Source of the DNA: Cyclobacterium sp.
GTDB taxonomy: Bacteria; Bacteroidota; Bacteroidia; Cytophagales; Cyclobacteriaceae
DNA: 45,610 nt
Direction of reading: 5' to 3'
Assembly (NCBI RefSeq): GCF_014762705.1
Contig: NZ_JABURL010000061.1
Location: 1 to 45,610, forward strand
Position 1 is the first letter of the stretch, and each line of letters begins with the position of its first letter. This document shows, piece after piece, positions 17,623 to 25,402 of this stretch. The notes under the pieces were generated by a model. The model was not told the DNA's origin, searched no databases, and saw only the letters and a program-made list of their open reading frames with translations. A program made the position numbers and the translations under genes.

Positions 17623-17790
17623 CTTTTGTTAAATATCTGTAAACCAGCTTATTGAAAAATAAACAATATTATCCTGATTTGTATAATTTCCAAATGCTAA
17701 GCCTAGCGGTGACGAAATTGAATCAGCTATTTTTGGTAAAGAAGAAACCCTAAAAAATCTTTAAAATAAAGAAGGAATAGGATTTAAAAC

Positions 17791-17953
17791 AAAAAGAGCG
17801 CTGGCCAGACAAAAAACCGGGGGTGCGGGAGGATTGCGGGGGGAAGGATTTTTTTGTCTTGATTTCCTGTCTGCCGGCAGGCAGGTTTGGTAATTTTGGA
17901 TCAAAGCCTGTCCCGAGCAGCGCAGCGAATCGGGGCCAAAAGTACAATAAAAA
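17791..17953. repeat. Dispersed repeat, right inverted copy
   Basis: It is the reverse complement of 1-116: GACAAAAAACCGGGGGTGCG, GGAAGGATTTTTTTGTCTTG and AAAAGTACAATAAAAA match. It carries two extra inserts, one with CCTGTCTGCCGGCAGGCAGG (near-palindromic) and one with CCCGAGCAGCGCAGCGAATC. These look like smaller repeats nested in the larger one. Confidence 0.75.
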
Positions 17954-18369
17954 TACGTTAAAACACCAAAAATAACCTTCAACTCACCATTATCCATTAA
18001 AAAATGAAAATTTTACATCACAATATAATACAAAAAACCAATTATCATCCCTATTTCTGCTTTTTAATATGTTAGGTCTATTGAGGAAGCGTGTTTTTAA
18101 CCAACGCCTCCTTATGTTTTGCCGGGGCTAAAAAAATAATTGGATATCTCATCTTCAGAATTATTTCCATAATTTCTAGCCTGCAAGACTATTGCGGGTA
18201 AAAATTATTAGCAGATTGCCTGAATATAAGTAATTTTGTGTCTCGGAAGCCTGATTTGCCATTTTTTGGAAAAGCCTGGCACCAGCATACCTGGGTGTAC
18301 AGTAAATAGTAGAGCCGGAAAAAATGAAGCCATTGCTATCAGAACCTTTAAACAGAACAGCTAAACACC

Positions 18370-19314
18370 ATGGAAATACTAGATGAGATCAGGCTGAATT
18401 TTAACCGGGAGAGCTTGCTCTTGCTGAATATCTGCATGGGTCTGGTCATGTTTGGCGTAGCCATAGAGTTAAGTCTAACCGACTTCAAAAAGGTATGGCA
18501 AAAGCCTAAAAGTTTAATTATTGGGTTAATTGCCCAATTCCTGGCTTTACCCTTGTTGACCTATTTGCTGATTTTTTTCATTGACCCTATTCCCAGTGTA
18601 GCTTTGGGTATGCTCCTGGTAGCCAGCTGCTCAGGAGGTAACTTATCCAATTTGTTATCCGTGATGGCCGGTGGGAATGGGGCTTTATCCGTAAGCCTGA
18701 CCAGCATTGCCACCCTGGCAGCCGTGATCGCTACACCGGCCAATTTTACCTTCTGGGGAAATCTGTACCTGAGCGGCGGAACTTCCTTACCTCAGATTAA
18801 CATCAGTTTTATGGATATGCTGGAAACCATACTGCTGATCGTGGGCATTCCCTTGCTGCTGGGCATGTTGCTCAATCATTATTTCGCCAAATTAATTGCT
18901 GCCATCCGCAAGCCGATCCGCATCCTCTCCATGCTTATTTTTATCGCCTTTATCGTGGGTGCCTTTGCTGCTAATTTTCATATTTTTCTGGAATACATTC
19001 ATTTCATTATTCTCATTGTGCTTTTGCACAATGCCCTTGCTTATGGAGCAGGATATGGCCTCGGACAGCTTTTTGGCTTATCTCTGGCGGACAAAAAAGC
19101 GATCACCATAGAAACGGGGGTTCAAAATTCAGGCATTGCTTTGGTGTTGATCTTCAACTTTTTTGATGGACTGGGAGGCATGGCCATTATCGCCGGATGG
19201 TGGGGCATTTGGGATATGATTTCCGGCCTGGTGCTCGCCTGGGGTTTGTCTAAAGTAAACTTTTCAGCCATAAAAGCAGTATCAGCGCATTCCAAAAGAC
19301 TCCCGGGCAGTTAA
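18370..19314 (+). CDS. Bile acid:sodium symporter (BASS) family transporter
   Basis: This 314-aa inner-membrane protein has about nine to ten hydrophobic segments, the usual length for BASS transporters. Family marks are the substrate/sodium region SCSGGNLSN (residues 86-94), followed by GGNGALSVSLTSIATLAAV, and the later ETGVQNSGIALVLIFNF motif in a discontinuous helix. These proteins move organic anions (bile acids, pantoate, pyruvate or keto acids, depending on subfamily) with sodium; the substrate is not decidable here. The ATG at 18370 fits the first conserved stretch. A decayed cyclase gene follows; it may once have been in the same operon. Confidence 0.9.
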   Translation: MEILDEIRLNFNRESLLLLNICMGLVMFGVAIELSLTDFKKVWQKPKSLIIGLIAQFLALPLLTYLLIFFIDPIPSVALGMLLVASCSGGNLSNLLSVMAGGNGALSVSLTSIATLAAVIATPANFTFWGNLYLSGGTSLPQINISFMDMLETILLIVGIPLLLGMLLNHYFAKLIAAIRKPIRILSMLIFIAFIVGAFAANFHIFLEYIHFIILIVLLHNALAYGAGYGLGQLFGLSLADKKAITIETGVQNSGIALVLIFNFFDGLGGMAIIAGWWGIWDMISGLVLAWGLSKVNFSAIKAVSAHSKRLPGS

Positions 19315-19391
19315 CATTGCCAACTCATTAGATTTCTCTGGATTTACTTACTTCTCATAGCTGGAACAAGCCTTTAAGTTTGATACCATGA

Positions 19392-19883
19392 ATCTTTCCT
19401 GCACTTGTCGGAAAGGTTACGGGACATCCTTTTGTAGGAAATATTCATATATACGCCGCTTTTGTGCTAATCGGGGCAGGCTTTTTAAAAGAAAATAATT
19501 TGCAGTTGCGTCCCGGAATGATTGTGCTGATCAAAACCGGCAGGGATAAGTATAACGGCATGAAAAACTTTCATAAAGTAGGAACCGGGATGAGTGCCGA
19601 GGCTACCGAATGGCTCATCGATCAGGGGATCAAAGTGATGGGGATAGATCAGTGGGGCTGGGATTTACCTTTACCCTATATGGCAAAAAAGGCAAAGGAA
19701 AGCGGGAATTCAGAATTGTTCTGGGAAGCACATTTGGTAGGCAAGAAGAAAGAATATTGTCATATGGAGCAACTGGTCAATCTGGATGCACTGCCCTATA
19801 CAGGTTTTAAAGTAGCAGTGTTTCCCCTAAAAATCGTCGGAGCATCAGCGGCACCTGCCAGGGTAGTGGCGCTGATGGATTAA
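19392..19883 (+). pseudogene. Decayed cyclase family (kynurenine formamidase-like) gene
   Basis: The open frame from 19392 encodes only the middle and C-terminal part of a PF04199-type cyclase. Recognisable parts are LRPGMIVLIKTG, GMSAEATEWLIDQGIKVMGI, DQWGWDLPLPYM, a HMEQLVNLDALP segment, and the end PLKIVGASAAPARVVALMD. The N-terminal metal-binding HxDxPxH-type motif and about 100-120 residues expected of the family are missing. An in-frame TGA (19389-19391) precedes the fragment, and no ATG start exists; a GTG at 19464 is the best available initiator. Without the metal site the product should be inactive. It directly follows the BASS gene. Confidence 0.7.
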
Positions 19884-19885
19884 CC

Positions 19886-20060
19886 AATGATAGGAATGGG
19901 CTATTTCCTATTGAGGCATTTTTTTACAATCCAGAATTTGGAAATAAAAATCCTCCAAATCAATTGCCCACTGCTTTAGCTGTGGGCAACCAGGTATTTA
20001 AGGAAAATTGGCTTTAGCCAAAGCCTTTATCCATAACCATTCAAATCCAAATTTCACACG
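19886..20060. repeat. Palindromic intergenic repeat (partial long element)
   Basis: It contains ATAGGAATGGGCTATTTCCT, the TTGCCCAC...GTGGGCAA hairpin, AATTGGCTTTAGCCAAAGCC and the CCATAACCATTCAAATCC tail. The left TTTTGGCTAAAGCC and right GCATTCCTAT modules are absent. It begins three bases after the cyclase remnant. Confidence 0.82.
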
Positions 20061-20204
20061 TGAAAAGGAGGGGGCGCCTGGCCTCTTTTTCATTCGGTTT
20101 TACCTGATGCAACATTCAAGATGATAATCGGGGAACAATTATTTCCAGGGCTTTTCCTGCTTGCGGTATCATTTTTGTCACTTTATGGAGAAATCTCGAT
20201 AATT

Positions 20205-21206
20205 ATGAATAAGACCATACTTTTGCACAAACGCCCGAAAGGAAAGCCAACCCTTGAAAATTTTAAAACGGTTGATGAGGAAATTCCAACCGCAGAGGAA
20301 GGGGAGCTTTTGCTAAAAACTGTGTATGCTTCCGTTGACCCCTATCTTCGGGGCAGGATGAATGATGCGAAATCCTATATTCCACCCTTCGAATTAAACA
20401 AACCGATTCAGTCGGGTATAATAGCCGAAGTAGTGGATTCCCATTTACCGGATTTCAAAAAGGGAGATTTTGTCTCTGGCATGTTGGCCTGGAAGGAGTT
20501 CCAGACCTCCACAGGCAAAGGCCTGAATAAGGTAGACCCTAAGCTGGCAAAACTATCCAGTTATTTGGGTATTTTGGGAATGACCGGGCTTACCGCCTAT
20601 TTGGGATTGATGGAAATTGGAAGGCCAAAGGAAGGGGAGACCCTGGTGGTTTCCGGAGCTGCCGGAGCCGTAGGTAGCGTAGTCGGACAGATCGGGAAAT
20701 TGCTGGGTTGCAAAGTGGTGGGCATTACCGGCAATGATGAGAAAGTAAAGTTACTTACCTCTACGTTTCATTTTGATCATGCCATCAACTACAAAACATC
20801 CCTGGATATGAAAAAGGCGATCAAAAGCAGCTGCCCTGATGGGGTAGATGTTTACTTTGATAACGTGGGAGGGGAAATATCCGATGCGGTATTGGCAAAT
20901 ATCAATAAGTTCGCACGATTGCCCGTTTGCGGTGCCATCTCACTCTATAACGAAACAGAGGTGCCAATGGGCCCCCGGTTGCAGCCCATACTCCTCACCA
21001 AAAGTGCGACCATGCGGGGATTTATCATCGGCGATTTTGCTTCCAAATTCCCATCAGCAACCCGGCAATTGGCTGCCTGGCTAAAAGACGGAAAGCTACG
21101 ATCCAGCGAAACCATCGTAGAAGGGTTCGACAATATTCCGCAAGCCTTTCTGGATTTATTTGAGGGGAAAAATAAAGGCAAAATGATCGTTAAAGTAGGA
21201 GATTAG
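20205..21206 (+). CDS. NADPH-dependent medium-chain oxidoreductase (CurA/PTGR-like)
   Basis: This 333-aa zinc-independent MDR enzyme is predicted to reduce the C=C bond of α,β-unsaturated carbonyls with NADPH. Its N-terminal domain carries the family signature VDPYLRGRM (residues 44-52). The Rossmann part has GAAGAVGSVVGQIGKLLGCK (about 150-170) and DVYFDNVGGEISDAVL, and the C-terminus ends with GKMIVKVGD. Length and motif spacing match the leukotriene-B4-dehydrogenase/CurA family. The frame is open to 20121, but the conserved start MNKTILLHKRP begins at 20205, preceded by GGAGAAA, so that ATG is preferred. It appears monocistronic; a convergent cupin gene follows. Confidence 0.9.
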   Translation: MNKTILLHKRPKGKPTLENFKTVDEEIPTAEEGELLLKTVYASVDPYLRGRMNDAKSYIPPFELNKPIQSGIIAEVVDSHLPDFKKGDFVSGMLAWKEFQTSTGKGLNKVDPKLAKLSSYLGILGMTGLTAYLGLMEIGRPKEGETLVVSGAAGAVGSVVGQIGKLLGCKVVGITGNDEKVKLLTSTFHFDHAINYKTSLDMKKAIKSSCPDGVDVYFDNVGGEISDAVLANINKFARLPVCGAISLYNETEVPMGPRLQPILLTKSATMRGFIIGDFASKFPSATRQLAAWLKDGKLRSSETIVEGFDNIPQAFLDLFEGKNKGKMIVKVGD

Positions 21207-21257
21207 CTGCAAGACTCTTCTGCCGGATGGGGATTTAATTGATAAACCTCAATCCGA

Positions 21258-21557
21258 TTATTCGCCTTGGGATAAAATACACAAGCTGTCTTCCATTGCC
21301 TCCACTGAATGGGTAATTTCCAGTGGAATGTCTACTTCCTCATATTGCTTTAGTTCTAAAACCCTGTTTTCTTCTTTGTAAATTACCGCCCCTTCCAAAA
21401 CGGTTAGTTTTGATACGGTATGGGCTTTGTGTTCTTTTAAAACCATCCCTTTAAGGAACCCCATGAGGAGTACTTTAAAGCCTGTTCCGTGATGCAGTGA
21501 TTTTGCAATGGGATGATTAGATGTTTTTAGCTCCTCTTTTATTTCTTTAATCGTCAT
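21258..21557 (-). CDS. Small cupin protein, 99 aa
   Basis: This one-domain cupin-like protein shows FLKGMVLKEHKAHTVSKLTV, then LEGAVIYKEENRVLELKQYE and IPLEITHSVEAMEDS, the usual alternation of β-strands around motifs 1 and 2. The canonical HxH pair is reduced (EHKAHT), so metal binding is uncertain. Its function is unknown; stress-related or ligand-sensing roles occur in similar small cupins. It is convergent with the MDR oxidoreductase (51 bases between stops) and is followed upstream by a kilobase without genes. The ATG at 21557 is the only start that keeps the whole domain. Confidence 0.75.
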   Translation of the reverse strand: MTIKEIKEELKTSNHPIAKSLHHGTGFKVLLMGFLKGMVLKEHKAHTVSKLTVLEGAVIYKEENRVLELKQYEEVDIPLEITHSVEAMEDSLCILSQGE

Positions 21558-21746
21558 TTGGTTATTTTTTAGGGGTTTTCTGAAAATTTTTTTCTTTTTG
21601 AATAATGCCAGGCGCAGCGGCTTGTTTGATCCAGACCTTTGGGATTTATTCCGGCCGCATGTTGGGTTGTTTTTTTTGGTGATACCAAGTTAAGAAAAAA
21701 CAGCGGGATGATTCATTTTTTAAAAGCCTGGAATATTTACCATTCA

Positions 21747-21816
21747 TACATTTCGGCTAAAACCCAGATTTTAGAATGCGATTAGGAAGAATGGGCCAAA
21801 GCTGCATTCTAATTGA
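21747..21816. repeat. Degenerate palindromic intergenic repeat
   Basis: This is a weakened copy of the GGCTAAAGCC family: CATTTCGGCTAAAACCCAGA, then AAGAATGGGCCAAAGCTGCA and TTCTAATTGAA. The positions of the blocks agree with other copies, but several palindrome bases have changed. Confidence 0.65.
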
Positions 21817-22512
21817 ATGGGTTTGCTTTTGGCTTATAGGCTATATGCGGATATAAGTTTTCTATTGATCAAAGTGTCTTTCCTTGAGCTATAGGCATCA
21901 ATTCTGGCTAATGCCGGCTATTATGTGGAATAGGCACTGGAAGGGGTGTTTAAAGTATGATCATAAGCGAAGAGGGCAAAAGCAAGAACAAGCAGAGCCG
22001 AAATTGCGGAAGCATAGTGCTTTCCCTCAATTAAAAACCCCGGGAAATGAATTTTTTAACGACAACAGAATATAGAATTGACTCAAAATGCCATTTATTC
22101 TGTGTTTTTCCGTAATAACATAGAATAACTATATTTCTCCTGTTTTTTTTAGATAAAAAATACGTCTTTATGAAATAATCTTTATATTGCTAATGTGGTT
22201 TTGAAAAAGGTGCGGTTTGGAATATCGAGCCGGTTTTTAATAAAAGCGAAAAAAACCTTTACGCTTTTTTTTATAAATAGGGTATCTATTTTGATTTCCC
22301 CTGTTTGATGTAGCCCAAGTAAGCTATAGAGAAATTTTGAATAAAATTCCAGAAAGCCAGCATTGAGACGCATGATAAATTTGTCCGGTGGCTGACTTCT
22401 GTTTGGCCAGCATAGGTATCCACATGGATTGGGTGATTGGTATAATAAATAGCCTTAAAAATATATAATTCTAACAACCAGTCAATAAAAGGGTGACTTC
22501 CTATTTATGAAA

Positions 22513-22529
22513 GAAACTCATAGAGTTTC
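22513..22529. promoter_or_regulatory. Inverted repeat upstream of the precursor gene
   Basis: GAAACTC-ATA-GAGTTTC is a perfect 7-bp inverted repeat with a 3-base spacer, 38 bases before the precursor ATG. It could be an operator or a 5'-UTR hairpin. No regulator gene lies beside it in the cluster. Confidence 0.45.
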
Positions 22530-22567
22530 ATTATGAAAATTATTTATATACACTTAAACCTAAACAA

Positions 22568-22882
22568 ATGAGCAATTTATTAGAAAATTACGAAGACTTT
22601 AATACTCCAATTGGGGAATTATTGGAGGGTCATGATGTAAGTATTTTAACTGATGAAGCTAAAAAATTAGTAGAAGGAGATCTGGTGGCGTTGGCATGGA
22701 AAAATCATACGCCTCGTACTGAAAAATTAGGAGTAAGAGATTTGCAATCGATCGAAGAAGCGTTCTCCAAACACAGCCTTTTTGGAAGTTCAAATTCTCC
22801 CGTAGTGGGCGCAGCATGTTGCTGCTGTACCTGTACTCCGGCCTGTTGTTGTACTGCGGCCGCTGTCATAAAAGCAGCTTAA
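22568..22882 (+). CDS. TOMM/LAP precursor peptide with poly-Cys core
   Basis: This 104-aa RiPP precursor has residues 1 to about 82 as an acidic, Leu-rich leader (LTDEAKKLVEGDLVALAW, residues 27-44; VRDLQSIEEAF, 56-66), resembling leaders that are read by RRE domains. The core is residues 84-96, CCCCTCTPACCCT, followed by AAAVIKAA. It has eight Cys (84-87, 89, 93-95) and three Thr (88, 90, 96) as candidate thiazol(in)e and methyloxazol(in)e sites, interrupted by P91-A92. The leader ends in SPVVGAA, with G81-A82 a possible cleavage point. It is the first gene of the cluster, and a terminator-like hairpin separates it from the modification genes, as expected for a product needed in excess. The functional call rests on the composition plus the adjacent YcaO, E1-like and SagB genes. 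Confidence 0.9.
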   Translation: MSNLLENYEDFNTPIGELLEGHDVSILTDEAKKLVEGDLVALAWKNHTPRTEKLGVRDLQSIEEAFSKHSLFGSSNSPVVGAACCCCTCTPACCCTAAAVIKAA

Positions 22883-22896
22883 TCTCGTCCTCCTTT

Positions 22897-22931
22897 TTGA
22901 AAGTGGGGAAAGCTCCTCACTTTCAATTTTT
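22897..22931 (+). terminator. Terminator-like hairpin between precursor and enzymes
   Basis: The stem TTGAAAGTGGGGA / TCCTCACTTTCAA (13 pairs, one G-T) with loop AAGC is followed at once by TTTTT. It has the form of an intrinsic terminator. The enzyme genes start 26 bases later in the same direction with no obvious own promoter, so it probably acts as a partial terminator that lowers enzyme expression relative to precursor, or as a transcript stabiliser. Confidence 0.75.
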
Positions 22932-22956
22932 AAATTCATAAATCCAACTTCGTATT

Positions 22957-24045
22957 ATGGAAATTAAATTAAAAGCCCTTCCATTTCAGGTTATTGAATT
23001 GGAAGATAGGGTTGTATTGAAGCGTGGACTTTCTTCCATGTCAATTCCCGATAAGAGTGTACTCCTTATCATTAAAGTTATCCAAAAAGCGCTAATACAA
23101 AGTCCTAAAACAGTAAATGAACTGGCGGGTTTATTCACAGGAAGTATCCATAATTTGATCACGAATTTCGTTCGCCATTTGATAGATAAAAAATTTATTG
23201 TTGACGTCAACGATACCAATACCTATCCCCACGATAAGGAAACTCCCCAGGACGTATTTTACTGGCATTTCAACGCCCATCAAACCCAGGTTTCCGACTT
23301 ATTAAATGAAAAACCATGGGCATTTATAGGAATTAACGAACTAAATAAGAAGCTAATTCGCTCTCTTTTTTTAGACGGTAAACACAGCTTCCTGGTGGTG
23401 GATGATCCCTCTCTACGAAATATTCGTTTTTTCGACGACAACCACGGCCTCCTGGATGATTTTTGGAAAGATGAGCGAATTCAAATAATAGCTGAAACCC
23501 ATTTTTTGGAAAATACGAGAGAGGCAGGTTTTATGATCGCATCCTCTGAATTTGGTAGTTTTTATTTGTTGGAATCATGGAATGCCTTTGCTATAAAAAA
23601 TAACATTGCTTTTTATCCACTTTTATTACAGAACATGGTGGGCTACGCCGGCCCCTTGGTTATTCGGGATGAGGGGCCTTGTTTGGAATGTTTAAAACTT
23701 CGACAAAACTCCGCCAGTTCCGATTTTACAGAGAAACGCCTTACCGAAAAATTTGCCTTTGAAGGACAGCAAGTTGCAGCGTATCACCATGCCATGTTAA
23801 ATGTACTGGCAGAAGTAGGAGCGTTTGATTTAATCAAATTTAAATCCAATATTCAGTGGAATCTGGGTACCATCTGTGAAGTAGATCTATTGGCAGGTTC
23901 AATGATGAGAAGAAATCTGGTAAAAGCGCCACGCTGTTCAGTATGTGGACCTTTAGATGAGATGCCTTTAATCAATATTCACCGGAAACTGACCTCTGAA
24001 GATGCCTGGAAAGAAATTGAGCAAACGGTAGGCTACGATGAATGA
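22957..24045 (+). CDS. TOMM cyclodehydratase partner protein (E1-like, RRE-containing)
   Basis: The 362-aa protein resembles the 'bacteriocin biosynthesis cyclodehydratase' partner (C protein) of YcaO enzymes. The N-terminal ~85 residues form a winged-helix RRE-like unit (KTVNELAGLF, LITNFVRHLIDKKFIVDV) that would bind the precursor leader. The rest is an E1/ThiF-like fold with two zinc-type pairs, C242-LE-C245 (GPCLECLKLRQ) and C327-SV-C330 (APRCSVCGPL). Motifs for adenylation are not expected, since in this family ATP is used by YcaO. It overlaps the YcaO gene by 8 bases, so the two are translationally coupled and should form the cyclodehydratase complex that converts Cys and Thr of the core into azolines. 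Confidence 0.85.
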   Translation: MEIKLKALPFQVIELEDRVVLKRGLSSMSIPDKSVLLIIKVIQKALIQSPKTVNELAGLFTGSIHNLITNFVRHLIDKKFIVDVNDTNTYPHDKETPQDVFYWHFNAHQTQVSDLLNEKPWAFIGINELNKKLIRSLFLDGKHSFLVVDDPSLRNIRFFDDNHGLLDDFWKDERIQIIAETHFLENTREAGFMIASSEFGSFYLLESWNAFAIKNNIAFYPLLLQNMVGYAGPLVIRDEGPCLECLKLRQNSASSDFTEKRLTEKFAFEGQQVAAYHHAMLNVLAEVGAFDLIKFKSNIQWNLGTICEVDLLAGSMMRRNLVKAPRCSVCGPLDEMPLINIHRKLTSEDAWKEIEQTVGYDE

Positions 24046-25369
24046 CCTAATTACACCAATACGAAGGCTCACGGATACTTTGCCTTTTCTGCTTGATCCC
24101 AAAGTTGGGATTATCACAGGCGTCAGAGAGCATCCGCTTGAGGTCGATTCTCCCAGATTTTTTCGTTTTAATGGTTCAGCTGCCAACACAGAGGCCTTTG
24201 GAGCGTACCGAAACTTCGCCATTGGCGGAGGTGCTGCCATCAACCGGGAGTTGGCCTTAGCCAAAACAATAGGGGAATGTGTGGAGCGCTATTGTGCAGC
24301 AATTTATGACAAGAAACAATTTCCATTGTGTTCCTATAATAAGGCACCGTTTACCTGTGTTCATCCGAAGAAATTTGCTTTATACAGTCAAGAGCAATAC
24401 AACCACCCCGAATTTGAATTTGACGAATTTACTGAAGACGCACCTGTTCGGTGGATAGAGGCCATAAATTTAGAAACTAAGGAGAGAACAGCAGTTCCCG
24501 CTTCAATGGTTTTTGTCCCTTATTTTTTTTATGAAAATGGCGATGAAACGCCGATTGTCCAACCAATTTCGTCAGGGTTGTCTTGTCATTGCTCCTTGGA
24601 AGAGGCTGTGGTGGGGGGGATTTGTGAAGTTATCGAAAGAGATAATTTTATGATTACCTGGCAAGCAAAGCTATCCAGAAGGAAAATCAGGAAACACACA
24701 TTAAGCAAAAATAACCAGGATTTGATTCAGCGTTTTGAAGAAGTAGGATATGAGATCCACCTGATGGACATTTCCAATGAAACGAAGATCACCGGAATAT
24801 TAGCGGTGGCGACTGGTACAAAAACGAACTTTGTACCGCTCGTAGTTGCGGCATCGGTAGCCTTATCCCCGGAAGAAGCGGTTAGAAAAGCAATAGAGGA
24901 GTTAGCGCATACGGAAAGGTATGCCTATCAAATTAAAAATGAATTGCCCCGTCTGGAATCGGATCCTGAATTTGACAATGTACTGGGGCAAGTCCACCAC
25001 GTTAATTTTTGGGTAAATTCTGCAGTCAGTAAGGAGGCTGAATTTTTATATAGCTCAGACCAATGGATGGATTTTAAGGAATTGGTGGATTATTCTCAAG
25101 AAACTCCGTCGGAAGACATGAAAGCCCTGGTTGCTTTGATCAAAAAATCAGGATACGATGTATTGGTTACAGATATAACGACCTCTGATATCAGGAGCCT
25201 GGGGATGACCGTCATTCGGGCGATTATACCCGGATATCATCCGCTATTTATGGGGTACCACAAGCGGCCTTTGGGAGGTGATCGTCTTTGGACGATACCT
25301 CAGCAATTAGGTTTTGAAGGGTTGGTTCCCGGAAAAGCAGATTATCCATTTCCCCATCCCTTCCCCTAA
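24038..25369 (+). CDS. YcaO cyclodehydratase of a TOMM cluster
   Basis: The 443-aa ATP-dependent cyclodehydratase activates backbone amides by phosphorylation during azoline formation. The nucleotide- and Mg-binding glutamates of YcaO proteins are visible in IGECVERYCAA (E80, E83), CSLEEAVVGGICEVIERDNF (E188/E189, E197, E200) and AIEELAHTERYAYQ (E287/E288). The C-terminus is DYPFPHPFP, a PxPxP-type tail that in characterised TOMM YcaOs is needed for activity, so the protein is complete and probably active. It begins inside the end of the partner gene (ATG at 24038) and is followed after 33 bases by SagB. This is the strongest single marker that the cluster makes an azole-containing peptide. 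Confidence 0.93.
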   Translation: MNDLITPIRRLTDTLPFLLDPKVGIITGVREHPLEVDSPRFFRFNGSAANTEAFGAYRNFAIGGGAAINRELALAKTIGECVERYCAAIYDKKQFPLCSYNKAPFTCVHPKKFALYSQEQYNHPEFEFDEFTEDAPVRWIEAINLETKERTAVPASMVFVPYFFYENGDETPIVQPISSGLSCHCSLEEAVVGGICEVIERDNFMITWQAKLSRRKIRKHTLSKNNQDLIQRFEEVGYEIHLMDISNETKITGILAVATGTKTNFVPLVVAASVALSPEEAVRKAIEELAHTERYAYQIKNELPRLESDPEFDNVLGQVHHVNFWVNSAVSKEAEFLYSSDQWMDFKELVDYSQETPSEDMKALVALIKKSGYDVLVTDITTSDIRSLGMTVIRAIIPGYHPLFMGYHKRPLGGDRLWTIPQQLGFEGLVPGKADYPFPHPFP

Positions 25370-25402
25370 CAGAAAAATATTCACTGATAAAATAATTAAC
25401 TT

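Larger units (their letters stand above)
17314..18369. other. Intergenic stretch dominated by repeats
   Basis: No gene is seen. It contains the second long palindromic element (17345-17622) and the right inverted copy of the window-start repeat (17791-17953). The remaining AT-rich DNA before the BASS transporter gene may hold its promoter, but no clear -33/-7 pair was identified. Confidence 0.5.
21558..22567. other. Intergenic stretch upstream of the RiPP cluster
   Basis: No gene was found in about 1 kb. It holds a degenerate TTGGCTAAAGCC-type repeat (21747-21816) and, just upstream of the precursor peptide gene, a perfect 7-bp inverted repeat (22513-22529). The last ~350 bases are very AT-rich, as expected for a promoter region, but no specific -33/-7 pair could be assigned. 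Confidence 0.5.

Noticed and set aside
13590-20060. CRISPR array made of the regularly recurring GGCTAAAGCC blocks
   Set aside because: Spacing is irregular (hundreds to thousands of bases), no unique spacers of constant length, and no cas genes in the window.
22182-22477. Overlapping minus-strand frames upstream of the precursor as an immunity gene
   Set aside because: No hydrophobic immunity-type protein or start context; AT-rich promoter DNA fits better.
22505-22534. Nine-codon leader peptide (MKETHRVSL) overlapping the inverted repeat
   Set aside because: Too short and without regulatory codon bias to be supported; the inverted repeat itself is reported instead.
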